Position numbers and translations under genes: made by a program. From Rhizobium sp. RM (GTDB lineage Bacteria; Pseudomonadota; Alphaproteobacteria; Rhizobiales; Rhizobiaceae): DNA of 64,000 nt. Of this stretch, positions 28,110 through 37,642 are shown piece by piece (the first letter of the stretch is position 1; each line of letters starts with the position of its first letter). The stretch spans positions 1,216,196 through 1,280,195 of the forward strand of contig NZ_JACAWV010000022.1 of NCBI RefSeq assembly GCF_013390595.1. The letters are read 5' to 3'. The notes beneath the pieces are model-generated. The model searched no databases. It had not been told where the DNA came from and was given only the letters and a program-made list of their open reading frames with translations.

Positions 28110-29705
28110 TCAGTTGGCGGGATGGGGCTCGTCATCGAGAGTGCTGTCCGGCACCATGTTGAGATCGAAGACTGGCAGGTCCGCTTCGACGGAAATGATG
28201 TCGAGAAGCGTGTCTGCGGTGATGGCTTTCGGTGCGACAGCCAAGTTCCGCTCGGAACTGCGCTGACGGGTGACGACAATCGTGCTTTCTTTTGCAGCAC
28301 CGTTGTAAAGCGACAGGACCTCACCTTCGCTCGGCGCAATGCTGGCCATCGGCACCAGATGGCGTACGAAACCATTGCGTATGATATCGATTTTGCCCGA
28401 CGATATCGCCCAGTTCTCCCAATATCCCTCAGGAACGCGCAACGCGATCATGGCGTTGCTGCGCAAGGTGACTGTGAACACCGAGAGATCACCCTGATCA
28501 CTCAGCAGCCGCACCTTGCCCCAGCCATAAAGCTGTTCGCGTGTGGCACGCGATTCCGGCATCTTGTTCTGCTTGAGCAGATTGACGGCATCCTTGACCT
28601 TCTGGGCCTGTGACATCTTGGCGACCAGTACCGCATCGTCATCGTCGATTACGATCAGGTCTTCCAGCCCGATCAGCACAACCTTCCTGCCACCGCGGGC
28701 ATAGGCAAGCGTGTTGCTGGAGCCAATCGACACCACCGGTCCGGACAAGGCATTGCCGTTTTCGTCCTTGTTGCGATCGATTTCATGCAGGGCCGAAAGA
28801 GAACCAATATCAGACCAACCGATACCCTCGCACCGCACAACCGCGCCACGCGCAGTCCTCTCCATGATCGCCGTATCGACAGGAATATCCGCAGGGGCTG
28901 CACGAAACGCCAATTCTTCGAGCATCACGGCCGGTACGTCGGCGAACATATCGACGGTGGCTTTTTCAAACGCCTCCTCAGCCGCCTGCAGGGTTTCGGG
29001 CGCATGCCGCGCCAACTCTTCCAGCATGACGCCAGCCCGGAACATGAAGATGCCGGCGTTCCAGCAGAACCCTTCCTCGACGTAACGTTTTGCATTCTCG
29101 AGCGACGGTTTTTCCAGAAAGTCTCCGGCGCTGATGGCGTACCCTCTGACCTCACCGTCAATTTCGAGCGCCTCACCAGGACGTATGTAACCGAAACCCG
29201 TCTCGGGATGCTCCGGTTTGATACCGAAAGTCACGATGCGGTCGGCAAAACGTGCGACAGGCAATGCGGCTGCCACTGTCTTGTTGAACAATGCAGGTTC
29301 CGCGATGATGTGGTCGGAAGGTGCCACGAGCAGCACGGCATTGCTTCCTGCCGCATCCATCCGTGAAATGGTGACCGTCAGCGCCGCGATCGCTGCCGCA
29401 GTGCCCTGCATCGACGGTTCGACGATAAGCCCATCAACGGCAAATCCACCGCTGGCGACCTGCTCTTCCGCATGAACCAATGTGTCACGTGCACACATCA
29501 GCCACGGCAGACTGTAACCAGGCACAGCAAAACGACGCAGCGCCTGCTGGAAAAAGCTGTCCTGCCCGTCACCACCCAGCGTGAGAAACTGCTTCGGTTT
29601 GTTCGAGCGGGACAGAGGCCAAAGCCGCGTGCCGGAACCGCCGATCATGATGGCAGGAACGATCCGGATATTTTCCTCTGAAACAGCGGTCAAAACCTGA
29701 CGCAT
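28110..29705 (-). CDS. algA: Mannose-1-phosphate guanylyltransferase with degenerate isomerase domain (AlgA-like)
   Basis: This 531-residue type II GMP/PMI-family protein has the nucleotidyltransferase signature GGSGTRLWPLSRSNKPKQF (22-40) and LEKP, so GDP-mannose synthesis should be intact. The C-terminal cupin (about 400-500), which normally isomerises fructose-6-P to mannose-6-P, is degraded. Where AlgA has a Gln and a His-rich metal site followed by E-H-W, this protein reads ALRVPEGYWENW (421-432) with no His. It is therefore probably a monofunctional guanylyltransferase. GAGGA precedes the ATG. It follows algD on the same strand in an alginate-type locus, which supports the name. Confidence 0.85.
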   Translation of the reverse strand: MRQVLTAVSEENIRIVPAIMIGGSGTRLWPLSRSNKPKQFLTLGGDGQDSFFQQALRRFAVPGYSLPWLMCARDTLVHAEEQVASGGFAVDGLIVEPSMQGTAAAIAALTVTISRMDAAGSNAVLLVAPSDHIIAEPALFNKTVAAALPVARFADRIVTFGIKPEHPETGFGYIRPGEALEIDGEVRGYAISAGDFLEKPSLENAKRYVEEGFCWNAGIFMFRAGVMLEELARHAPETLQAAEEAFEKATVDMFADVPAVMLEELAFRAAPADIPVDTAIMERTARGAVVRCEGIGWSDIGSLSALHEIDRNKDENGNALSGPVVSIGSSNTLAYARGGRKVVLIGLEDLIVIDDDDAVLVAKMSQAQKVKDAVNLLKQNKMPESRATREQLYGWGKVRLLSDQGDLSVFTVTLRSNAMIALRVPEGYWENWAISSGKIDIIRNGFVRHLVPMASIAPSEGEVLSLYNGAAKESTIVVTRQRSSERNLAVAPKAITADTLLDIISVEADLPVFDLNMVPDSTLDDEPHPAN

Positions 29706-29723
29706 GTCGCTTCCTCATAACTC

Positions 29724-29739
29724 ATAAAATATATTTTAT
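29724..29739. promoter_or_regulatory. 16-bp AT palindrome upstream of algA
   Basis: ATAAAATA-TATTTTAT is a perfect palindrome 18 bp before the algA ATG, between a hairpin at the algD stop and the algA ribosome site. It could be a promoter element or operator, or simply AT-rich spacer; only the symmetry supports it. Confidence 0.25.
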
Positions 29740-29747
29740 AAAAATGG

Positions 29748-29763
29748 GAGGCCTGACGGCCTC
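29748..29763 (-). terminator. Hairpin overlapping the algD stop
   Basis: GAGGCC-GTCA-GGCCTC on the minus strand is followed by CCATTTTTATAAAATATATTTT. The stem overlaps the stop codon region of algD. It could attenuate transcription from algD into algA. Confidence 0.45.
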
Positions 29764-31102
29764 ACCAGCAAAGGCCGTGATAAACGATCTGGCCACTTCT
29801 GTTGGGCACTTCGACGCGTGCCAGATCCACGACCACCAGCGGTTTACCGGCCGCTTCGATCGCGCCCGTCAGACCGGCATATTTGTGACCGACCACGACG
29901 ATATCTGCATTATCAATGACATCATTGATTGATGGGCGTACACGCGGAGCAATATGGCGAAGATAGTTGCGGCCTTCACTTTCATCTTGCACGACGTTTG
30001 GATCAAAGATCGAAACGTCTTTGCCGTTGCCGATGAAATTCTCGACAAGGCTCAGCATCGGGCTCTCCCGCATGTCATCGGTATCGGTCTTGAAGGTGAT
30101 ACCGATAAAGCCAATGCGATCCTTGCGCGCGTCATTGATCAGCTGCTTGGCGCGATCAATCTGGACCTGGTTTGCCGCCTTTGCGGCATCGAGCATCGGC
30201 GTCGCAACATTCATCCGGCGTCCGAAGGCCGAAAGCGCACGCAAGTCCTTCGGCAGGCATGAGCCGCCATAGGCAAATCCAGGCTTCATATACGCCTTGG
30301 AAATGTTCAGATGCGTATCGGCGCAGACAACATCCATGACGACATGACTGTCGATGCCTTTCGCCTTGCAGAGATTACCAACCTCGTTGGCGAAGCTGAT
30401 TTTCACCGCATGCCAGCAGTTGTTGACGTATTTGACAATTTCGGCGCTACGCATGGGAATGACATGCGGGACAACGCTGATATGCGCGACCATTGCCTTG
30501 AGAACATCGATAGAGCGCGTATCGTCGCCGTATTGACCGAAAACAATGGCGCCAGGCTTGTAATAATCCGCGATCGCCGAGCTCTCACGCAGGAATTCAG
30601 GATAATAGGCCACGCCGAAGTCCACCCCGGCAATCTTTCCAGACGCTTCCTCAAGCGCCGGAATGACAATTTCCTCCATCGTTCCAGGTAGAATTGTGGA
30701 ACGCATGACAACAACGTGGAATTCGGTCTTGCGGCGCAAGGCGCGGCCGATCTCGACCGAAACCTGACGAACGTAGTCTGTGTTCAGCGTGCCGTCGAGA
30801 AGGCTGGGTGTACCGACGCAGCAGAGCGACACGTTTGTGTTTTCGACAGCGTCTTCCGCCGAGGTCGTCGCCGTCAGCATGCCGTTCAGATTGGCTTTTT
30901 CCAGAAACTCGGCAAGGTCGGGCTCGATAATCGGCGCCTCGCCACGGGCAAGGCACGAAACCTTGAAGCTATCGGGATCAACCGCAACAACACGGAAACC
31001 GTCGTTGCTCAGACATGCGGCTGAAACACAGCCCACATAACCGGCCCCGAAAACACTGACCCTAAGACCCATTGCACTGACGTTAATATCAATTTTGGTC
31101 AT
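29762..31102 (-). CDS. algD: GDP-mannose 6-dehydrogenase
   Basis: This 446-residue UDP-glucose/GDP-mannose dehydrogenase-family enzyme oxidises GDP-mannose to GDP-mannuronate, the alginate precursor. The NAD motif GAGYVG is at 19-24 and the catalytic Cys282 lies in FAYGGSCLPKDLRAL. The similarity to Pseudomonas AlgD extends to NxWHAxKxxFANE and the C-terminal GLCW (GICW in AlgD), a hallmark of GDP-mannose rather than UDP-glucose dehydrogenases. A GGGGGTT site precedes ATG 31102; an internal start at codon 11 is possible. It is transcribed away from the algL-like gene across a 539-bp AT-rich region. Confidence 0.92.
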   Translation of the reverse strand: MTKIDINVSAMGLRVSVFGAGYVGCVSAACLSNDGFRVVAVDPDSFKVSCLARGEAPIIEPDLAEFLEKANLNGMLTATTSAEDAVENTNVSLCCVGTPSLLDGTLNTDYVRQVSVEIGRALRRKTEFHVVVMRSTILPGTMEEIVIPALEEASGKIAGVDFGVAYYPEFLRESSAIADYYKPGAIVFGQYGDDTRSIDVLKAMVAHISVVPHVIPMRSAEIVKYVNNCWHAVKISFANEVGNLCKAKGIDSHVVMDVVCADTHLNISKAYMKPGFAYGGSCLPKDLRALSAFGRRMNVATPMLDAAKAANQVQIDRAKQLINDARKDRIGFIGITFKTDTDDMRESPMLSLVENFIGNGKDVSIFDPNVVQDESEGRNYLRHIAPRVRPSINDVIDNADIVVVGHKYAGLTGAIEAAGKPLVVVDLARVEVPNRSGQIVYHGLCW

Positions 31103-31641
31103 ATGAACCCCCGAAAGCGGCTAAGCAGGACACTCAAAAAACTTGAAAAAAATTCTGCGAATTCAAAAGGCAAACCCCTTCCAGCATGGAAAGAGGTAAA
31201 GCTCGAAAGGCATGGCAAGATCGGGCCCGATGAGGCCGCAGCATATGAAATTATATTTTCTGGGGCGCCTGTCCGAACTCCAGGGAGAAAACGGCGACAT
31301 GCGCAAGAGCGTAAAAATGTATCTTAAGCTGCACGAAACACGGCATCTGCCTAAAAACCGGCAATCGCCCAATTCAAAAAAATATACATGCAAAGCAAAA
31401 ATCACGGGCGACAAACGCAAATTCTTATCGGCGCCCAATTAATTACAAATATATTAAACAGGAAGCGATTATTACAGTCAATTAATATTTGAAAAGAAAT
31501 ACAAAAACTTTACGAAACTTAAACAATACTTCAAACAATTTCATGGACCGTTGCTTTCAGGCATCACCCGGCCTGTAGCATTAACCCGACGTTTCCTTCG
31601 ATTTGCTTCAATGTTCACCTACCGTTGTCGGGAAGTGAGCC
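31103..31641. other. 539-bp AT-rich divergent intergenic region (algD / PL5 lyase gene)
   Basis: No convincing gene is present; two short plus-strand frames (31103-31327, 31212-31442) have Lys/Arg-rich translations without family features. The part from about 31440 to 31560 is markedly AT-rich for this GC-rich sequence, with runs such as ATTAATATTTG and repeated AAAC-type stretches. It must contain the promoters for both flanking genes and is a natural place for silencing or regulation by an AT-binding protein such as a MucR/Ros-type regulator (inference). Confidence 0.5.
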
Positions 31642-32682
31642 GTGTTGCGTTTTGCGTTGATTGCCTTTTCTGCATCCTTTCTGTTCAGCTTGCCCATGCT
31701 GGGCGTTGACAATGATTCAGCCCGAAGTGTTGCAGTCGACAAAACCTTAAATGACAGCGCCGCACCTCAAACGCTCCCCACCGTCCAGGTGAAACTGGAA
31801 AGGTCCGGAGGTCCTGCGGTCGCGAGCGGTGCAAAAACCAGGGATATGAACTGTGGTGTCGCCATTTCTCAAATCGAAACGCCACCCAGAAAAATTGCAA
31901 CGATATCGAAATATCGCACGACCGGGCTGACCGGAGACGCTGAAGGCGAAAACGTCTCGCACATCGCCGTATTCAAGCCGATCTGGCGCTCCATTCTTGA
32001 GCTTGAAACCATCGAAACACGCTTTGGAGCTGACTGCGCGATGCGTGTTCTGGTTCAATGGGCCACGTCGCAAGCGCTGACCGATGCCACGACCGCTGAC
32101 GCCAATCTGACGCGCGGGCGTGTGCTCGCCGAGATATCCGGATTGATCGCAGCCTGGGATGTTACCGCTGATCGCGAAAAGCAAGACGTTGTTGTTCAAT
32201 GGCTGAGCCGGATGGCGGACGACACGATGCTGTTTTTCGACAACGAGGCCGGGCCCAAGAGTGCCCGCAACAATCATCGTTATTGGGCAGCGCTTGCTCT
32301 TGCCTCCATCGGCAGCCTGAGTGGGGACCAAGCCAAGATCGAGTGGGCGCGCCAATCCTATCGCATCGGAGTCTGCCAGGTAACGGAAGACGGGACTCTG
32401 CCACTTGAAATGCAACGGGGCGCTCTCGCCCGCAATTACCATCTCTACGCATTTCGTCCCTTGGCGGGCACGTATGTCGCCTTGAGAAAAATTGGTCAGC
32501 CGCTCGATGACATCTGCTCCGGATCGCTGCAGAGACTGGAAAATGCGACGTTGAATGGTATCCATGATGCCGCGTTGTTTGAGGCTGCGACGACAAAACA
32601 CCAAACCGAGCCGCCACGCGAGGAGACCTATCCAAGCCATTTGCGGCTGGAAACGCTGACACGCAAACTGCGGGAAGGATGA
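31642..32682 (+). CDS. algL: PL5-family alginate lyase (AlgL-like), copy 1
   Basis: This 346-residue secreted protein has a GTG start with GGAAG upstream and an N-terminal signal ending near residue 20. The alpha-toroid hallmarks of AlgL are present: Asn210-Asn211-His212-R-Y-W, containing the catalytic Asn/His pair, and GTLPLEMQRG (251-260) followed by Tyr266-His. AlgL cleaves polymannuronate in the periplasm and clears misdirected polymer. It is the only plus-strand gene of the locus and has its own regulatory region. A second PL5-type gene lies at 41966-43120. Confidence 0.87.
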   Translation: MLRFALIAFSASFLFSLPMLGVDNDSARSVAVDKTLNDSAAPQTLPTVQVKLERSGGPAVASGAKTRDMNCGVAISQIETPPRKIATISKYRTTGLTGDAEGENVSHIAVFKPIWRSILELETIETRFGADCAMRVLVQWATSQALTDATTADANLTRGRVLAEISGLIAAWDVTADREKQDVVVQWLSRMADDTMLFFDNEAGPKSARNNHRYWAALALASIGSLSGDQAKIEWARQSYRIGVCQVTEDGTLPLEMQRGALARNYHLYAFRPLAGTYVALRKIGQPLDDICSGSLQRLENATLNGIHDAALFEAATTKHQTEPPREETYPSHLRLETLTRKLREG

Positions 32683-32703
32683 CGCGACCACCATCATCGT
32701 CGT

Positions 32704-34002
32704 TTACCTTGTCATGCTGTCAAGCGAGATGAGAGCGGAGCGGGCCAGCAGATATCCGCCATCCGCCGACTTCGTCAGCCAATATTTGGCTTGCCCGATA
32801 TCTTTGACGACGCCGGTTGCCTGGGCATACATCAGGCCGAGCAGATATTGTGCTTCGCTGTCTCCTTGTGTGGCAGCCAGTTTTCGATAGGCCGCAGCCT
32901 TTTCAAGCGAAGGGCTGGTGCCGCGCCCCACGAAGTAAGCCTCGGAAACAGCGCGAATGGCATCCATGTTACCCCTGTCGGCATAGGGCTCGAGGATTTT
33001 CAGGATAGCGTCGTGCATGGCAACAGGCACACCTGACCGGTTCAGTGCCTTGGCCAGAAAAGGAACGGCCTTTTCGTCACCTGCCCTGGCGGCTTCCGCG
33101 AACATATCGACACCTTTCTGGATATCCGCCGGGTCGTTGCTGTTCCAAAGCGTACGGGCAATCTTGCCCTCCTCGGACACCGGACTGCTCTGCGGTGCAG
33201 TGGCGATAATGGCCTGCGCCTTTTCCCGTGCCGCCAGGCTGAATCGCGTGTCGGACAGTTTGTTGGCCGCCGAAAGGCTTCTTTTCGGTGCAAGATCGAT
33301 TGCCGAGAGCAGAAGCTGTTCGCTGCGCGCCGTCGCATCGGGATCTGTGCTTTGCATCAGCAGAGACGCAGTCTCGATATATCGCCCTGCACGACGTTCC
33401 GGCTGCAACCTGTCCAGCATGGCAATTGCCTCGTTCACATCCCGCGTCACGCCGCGCCCTTCCAGCAAGGCAAGAGAGGTTTCTTCAATGCCACGCAGAT
33501 TGCCGACCAATGCAGCCCACCTGTACCACTTGTAGGCAAGTGCATCATTTTTAGGAATATCAGTGCCGAGTTGCTGCATGCGCGCCCACGCCACGACACA
33601 GCTGGACGAGCCGCGCATCGCCTCCTTCGCCAAGAGGTTCATGACCTTTCCAGCATTCGGCCCAAACGAATAATCGTTGTTGACAATCCCCTTGGCCAGA
33701 AGGCGTACGGCCTCGCGATTTCTGGGTGCCGCGGCGATCAGCAAGGAAAACCCGAGATCAGCATTGCGAAGGTCACGACGAGGATCACTCAGAGCAGCCG
33801 TGGCAATTTCCAGCTGCTTCGCAAGCGGGAGTTTTTTCGCAGCCTCAAGCGAAGGCAGCCGCACCGCATGCGCAGGCTGTGGATTAGCCACCACTGCAGC
33901 ACGTGCGGTTGGAACAGGCACATTGCTTGCTTTTCCCGCGGCCATGGCCACCGTCGCGACCGGCAAAACCGTAATCAAGGCCAATATGACAGAAGGTTTC
34001 AT
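32704..34002 (-). CDS. Secreted Sel1-repeat protein (AlgK-like scaffold), 432 aa
   Basis: This protein has an N-terminal signal peptide (about 1-22, ending AMAAG), followed by Sel1/TPR-like helical repeats, clearest in DKAVPFLAKALN, GNMDAIRAVSEAYFVGRGTSP and DSEAQYLLGLMYAQATGVVKDIGQAKYWLTKSADGG segments. No lipobox Cys follows the signal, unlike Pseudomonas AlgK, which is a lipoprotein. It is last in the minus-strand alg run. It probably binds other periplasmic alginate proteins. The length is close to AlgK, so this is the nearest AlgK equivalent by size. Confidence 0.8.
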   Translation of the reverse strand: MKPSVILALITVLPVATVAMAAGKASNVPVPTARAAVVANPQPAHAVRLPSLEAAKKLPLAKQLEIATAALSDPRRDLRNADLGFSLLIAAAPRNREAVRLLAKGIVNNDYSFGPNAGKVMNLLAKEAMRGSSSCVVAWARMQQLGTDIPKNDALAYKWYRWAALVGNLRGIEETSLALLEGRGVTRDVNEAIAMLDRLQPERRAGRYIETASLLMQSTDPDATARSEQLLLSAIDLAPKRSLSAANKLSDTRFSLAAREKAQAIIATAPQSSPVSEEGKIARTLWNSNDPADIQKGVDMFAEAARAGDEKAVPFLAKALNRSGVPVAMHDAILKILEPYADRGNMDAIRAVSEAYFVGRGTSPSLEKAAAYRKLAATQGDSEAQYLLGLMYAQATGVVKDIGQAKYWLTKSADGGYLLARSALISLDSMTR

Positions 34003-34047
34003 CGAACGATCCTTTCTCCGGCATCCGGGTGTCGTGCGGAGGTTGTG

Positions 34048-36933
34048 CTATTGGGTGATGGTGGCGGCCTTGCCCAGCCACCGTTCCGCTTCCTGCGGAT
34101 CAGGCGGGACGCCATAACCAATCTGCAATGCGATGGCGTAAGGTTCGAAAGCCTTGGGGTAACCGGAGATCGCCGCCCGTGCGAGCCATCCAGTGCTATC
34201 CGCCGCAGAGAGCGGAAAACCGCTGGTGCCTGTTGCGAAGGCATCGGCAACCATGACCATGGCAGCACCGTCGCCGGTTTCGGCAGCTTTCGTCATCCAC
34301 ACTCTGGCTTTATCGGAATAAGCACCGTCCTCTTTCGCCATGATCGAAAGAATACGCGCCAGAGCCTGAATCGCATTGCCGGAACCACCCTTTGCGGCAT
34401 CCTCAAGGGCTGGCAATGCTTCAACGACGATTGGATTGGTGGATGTTTCTGGCGCCTCGTCTCCCACCAATTGCTCTACAAGGGTCTTCAAGGCTCCATC
34501 GTCTCCGGCACGAACCGCAGCGAGCAACCATTGTGTCGCCTTACCCGGGTCGGCATGTGGCGAGAGAAGGAACATCCGGCCGGACTCACGCATGGCCTCC
34601 ACCTTGCCGGCCTCGGCAGATTTGACCATCGTGGTCAGCGCCAGTTCCGGGTTGAGAACACCGCGTTTGTTGTCGTTCAGAAGGTTGGCGAGCTGATAAA
34701 GCGTGCTTGCATCGTCTGTTTCTGAGGCGAGAGCCCGATCGACCAGTTCTCGCGTCTGCCTCGCGTAATTCGCATCGCGCGATATCGCATCGGCCAAAGC
34801 AACCTCGTCCTTCGCGCTGCACAGCGGCTGTTTCAAGGCGAGGTCGAACATGGTGCGGCGAGACTTCTGGTCACCCGCACGTTCGGCGGTCTTCAGTATA
34901 GCTCGGATGTCACCGTCATCCACGGCCTGCCCTAGCCAGATATCCGCCGTTCTGCCACCGCCTTTTTTGGCATCGACACCGAGATCGGCGAGCTGGATCA
35001 TGGAAGCAGTATGCCCCAGACGCGCAGCCTCAACGAGAAGTTTGATCCCTTCGTCCGGTTGAGGCGCAAGACCTGCCGCACCCTTCAGATAAAGCTTGGC
35101 AAGGTCGTAACGAACCGAGGTGTCGCCACTCGACAAACCATCCTTCAGAAGATCAACAGCTGCCTTCACATTTGTCTTGTCAGCATTTTCAGAAGAAAGC
35201 TGAAGTCTGGCCAAAAGAACGAGCGCCTGACCACGGGCCTGGCCTGCTGCCAATGCTTTTTCATACCACTGGCCGGCCTCACGCGTATCGATATTGGTAC
35301 CAACGCCATCGCGGTATGCCAGTGACAAAAGCACCATCGCGCGCCGGTCGCCGAGCGCGGCCGCACGACGAATATTGCGGAAGTACATCAGTTTTCCGTC
35401 ATCGCCGGCTTGCTCCGCGAGGGCCTGCTTGGCGACAGCGATCAGGCTGGGACGATTCCCCCCAGCGGCCGCTCTTTCCTGCCAACGGCGTCCAATGTCG
35501 GCGTTACGCTCAACACCAATGCCGCAGCTATAGGCGTCTGACAGCGTTGCCATAGCCTCGCTCAAGCCGTTATTGGCGGCACGCCTCAATATTGCGATCG
35601 GATTGACGCTTTTTGAAATGTTGTGCGAGCTGTCGACCATCAACTGGTAGAGCTCAAGAGCGGCGGCATCAGACCCCAAAGCCACGGCACGTGTGAGATA
35701 ATCCACGGCCTTTTCGGTGTTGCGTGCCGTTCCCGTACCACTGGCATAGGCACTGCCCAATTGCTTCAGGACATCGGTATCGACAACGGGATTGCGCGCG
35801 GCCTGTTCGAGGTAGCCAACCATGGCGGCGTAGTTCGGTTTTCCACCAAAATCCCCATGCGAAATCTGCGCGAGAAGCTCGAAGGCTCTGACATTGCCGC
35901 GCTCGGCTTCCTGTTTCAGCGCCTGTGTCGCCTTCGGCAGTGCATCCTTGAGATCGAGATTCGCCAGCAGCAGACGGGCGAGCGAAATACGGCTACCCGC
36001 GTGTCCCCTCGCAGCGGCCGTTTCCAGCAATTCCACCGCCTTGTTGCGGTCCACAGGCACACCATCGCCAATCATGTAGCGTTGCGACAGGCGTTCAACC
36101 GCGACGAAATTCCCCGCTTTTGCTGCGGCCATCAACCATTCTGCGGAAAGCTGCGGATTGAAGAGACCGAATTCTTCATTGGCATAGATGCCGGAAAACA
36201 GGGTGAGAACGTCGCACTCACCGGCACCAAGCGACTGACTAAGCTTGTCGATCGCCTGATTGAAGAGCAGTTGCGGCGCCTCTTCCGAGGGCGCCAATTC
36301 TGGATTGTTTCGATAAAGTCTGGCGAGCAGCAAGGCTGCATCCGGGTCACCGTTCTGAGCGCCCATCTTGAGGTATTTTTCACCCTTCAGCTTGTCCTGC
36401 GGCACCACTTCACCCGTGGCGTAAAGCCGTCCCAGGAAGGTCGCGCCTTCCATAAAGCCACGCGCTATCGCCTCGTCCTGCAGCGCCAGGCCACGGCCGA
36501 GATCAGGCGACCCGGATGTTGCATCGAACATCAGACGACCCAAAGTGTGCGAAGCGCGGCCCGCCAGTTCATAATTGGCGTTTTTCAGATATTCGAGCAT
36601 GCGGCGTGCAAGTACCTTGTCGCGCGGCGCGTTACCGGTCCCACCGATGTAGGCCTGCGCGTCCAGCAACATGTCGTCGAGATTGCTCTTTACCGGCCCA
36701 CCGTCCCATTTGCTCCAGTCGTAGGAAAGGTTGCGCTGCTGCGCTCTGACCTTGCAGATCGGCGCGTAATCAAAATCGGGGCTTGGCATGAGCCCGTCCT
36801 GCAACGGCAAGGCCACCTGCGCCTGCGCGGGCTGCACGGCAAAAACGGCCGCAGCAATCAACAGCCCCGCGCTGAGCACTTTCTTTCGGTGCCGGCTGAA
36901 CAGGGACGCTTTTCCGATTTTGAATGTTGCCAT
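34048..36933 (-). CDS. Large secreted Sel1-repeat protein, 961 aa
   Basis: From ATG 36933 (AGAGGGG upstream; ATG 36951 is an alternative) the product has a signal peptide ending near AQPAQAQ-type cleavage. The rest is almost entirely Sel1-like repeats of about 36 residues, many with the A-x-x-G-x-x-x-A-x-x-x-L-G/A pattern (for example GNVRAFELLAQI, DRRAMVLLSLAYRDGVGT). Twice the size of AlgK, it would form an extended periplasmic superhelix. No catalytic motif is seen. It sits 45 bp from the 432-residue Sel1 gene and 33 bp from algF. Confidence 0.82.
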   Translation of the reverse strand: MATFKIGKASLFSRHRKKVLSAGLLIAAAVFAVQPAQAQVALPLQDGLMPSPDFDYAPICKVRAQQRNLSYDWSKWDGGPVKSNLDDMLLDAQAYIGGTGNAPRDKVLARRMLEYLKNANYELAGRASHTLGRLMFDATSGSPDLGRGLALQDEAIARGFMEGATFLGRLYATGEVVPQDKLKGEKYLKMGAQNGDPDAALLLARLYRNNPELAPSEEAPQLLFNQAIDKLSQSLGAGECDVLTLFSGIYANEEFGLFNPQLSAEWLMAAAKAGNFVAVERLSQRYMIGDGVPVDRNKAVELLETAAARGHAGSRISLARLLLANLDLKDALPKATQALKQEAERGNVRAFELLAQISHGDFGGKPNYAAMVGYLEQAARNPVVDTDVLKQLGSAYASGTGTARNTEKAVDYLTRAVALGSDAAALELYQLMVDSSHNISKSVNPIAILRRAANNGLSEAMATLSDAYSCGIGVERNADIGRRWQERAAAGGNRPSLIAVAKQALAEQAGDDGKLMYFRNIRRAAALGDRRAMVLLSLAYRDGVGTNIDTREAGQWYEKALAAGQARGQALVLLARLQLSSENADKTNVKAAVDLLKDGLSSGDTSVRYDLAKLYLKGAAGLAPQPDEGIKLLVEAARLGHTASMIQLADLGVDAKKGGGRTADIWLGQAVDDGDIRAILKTAERAGDQKSRRTMFDLALKQPLCSAKDEVALADAISRDANYARQTRELVDRALASETDDASTLYQLANLLNDNKRGVLNPELALTTMVKSAEAGKVEAMRESGRMFLLSPHADPGKATQWLLAAVRAGDDGALKTLVEQLVGDEAPETSTNPIVVEALPALEDAAKGGSGNAIQALARILSIMAKEDGAYSDKARVWMTKAAETGDGAAMVMVADAFATGTSGFPLSAADSTGWLARAAISGYPKAFEPYAIALQIGYGVPPDPQEAERWLGKAATITQ

Positions 36934-36965
36934 GGACCTGACCCCTCTCATCTTCCGACCTTCGT

Positions 36966-37637
36966 TCAGGCTTTCGCCGCAACGGATGTGAGAACGATAT
37001 CGTTCGGCCCGCTGCCCAGAACAAAGATGGACGTAACGGAACGACGTTTCAGCGTTGTCTTTTCGAACGTTTTGGCAATCGCCCCGGCAATCTCGACATT
37101 CAAATCGATGGCAACGGCGTTAACCTCCAGCGAGATACCGCTCATCGGTGACACGGCCTTGATAACGGGCGAGCGTTTGGCGAGCGCGGTCAGCGAAACC
37201 GGTGCGTCAGTCAGATTGTAAAGCGCAAGTGCGCACTTCGCCGGATCGGCCGTAAAGGCATCGGCAACCACCACCGGCTCTTTTCCGCCAGCACCAGAAA
37301 GGATGGTCAGGTATTGCCCTTGCCCGACCGGAAGCGCCATGGACTGCCCTTTGACCAACAGGGTATAATCTCCAGGTGCGCGCGCGACATAGTCGGAGAT
37401 GCCGCTTGCGGATACTTTGAAAGGCTTCTCGCCGATTGTTGCCGTGGCGACGGCAGCAGGATCGGACGCAGCGATACGCACAAAGCTCCAGTCTTTCGGA
37501 ATATCCGCGTCATAAATGCCGGCATCGTCGCCGGCAGCAAAGGCAGACGGGCTGACTGCGAGCGTGCCGGAAACGGCAGCAACTAGATGAATGAAACGGC
37601 GGCGATCCGCGTTGAAAACAATCTCATCCGAAAACAT
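36966..37637 (-). CDS. algF: Alginate O-acetylation protein AlgF
   Basis: This 223-residue periplasmic protein begins at ATG 37637, preceded by GAAG, with a Tat-like signal (DRRRFIHLVAAVSGTLAVSPSAFA). AlgF features are visible: GIYDADIPKDWSFVRI near the mature N-terminus, a central beta-rich repeat, and ALYNLTDAPVSLT, closely matching the AlgF segment SLYNLSDAPLSL. AlgF helps pass acetyl groups from AlgI/AlgJ to AlgX during alginate O-acetylation. It follows algX after 5 bp. Confidence 0.85.
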   Translation of the reverse strand: MFSDEIVFNADRRRFIHLVAAVSGTLAVSPSAFAAGDDAGIYDADIPKDWSFVRIAASDPAAVATATIGEKPFKVSASGISDYVARAPGDYTLLVKGQSMALPVGQGQYLTILSGAGGKEPVVVADAFTADPAKCALALYNLTDAPVSLTALAKRSPVIKAVSPMSGISLEVNAVAIDLNVEIAGAIAKTFEKTTLKRRSVTSIFVLGSGPNDIVLTSVAAKA

Positions 37638-37642
37638 CTTCT

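Noticed and set aside
29724..29739. AT palindrome considered as an insertion-sequence end
   Set aside because: No transposase, target duplication or second end is present nearby.
31103..31442. Two short plus-strand frames in the algD/lyase intergenic region
   Set aside because: Lys/Arg-rich translations, no clear ribosome site, overlap each other in different frames; most likely regulatory DNA.
35623..37221. Plus-strand frame of 532 codons opposite the Sel1 gene and algF
   Set aside because: Arg/His/Gln-rich translation; the minus strand has signal peptide and Sel1 repeats.
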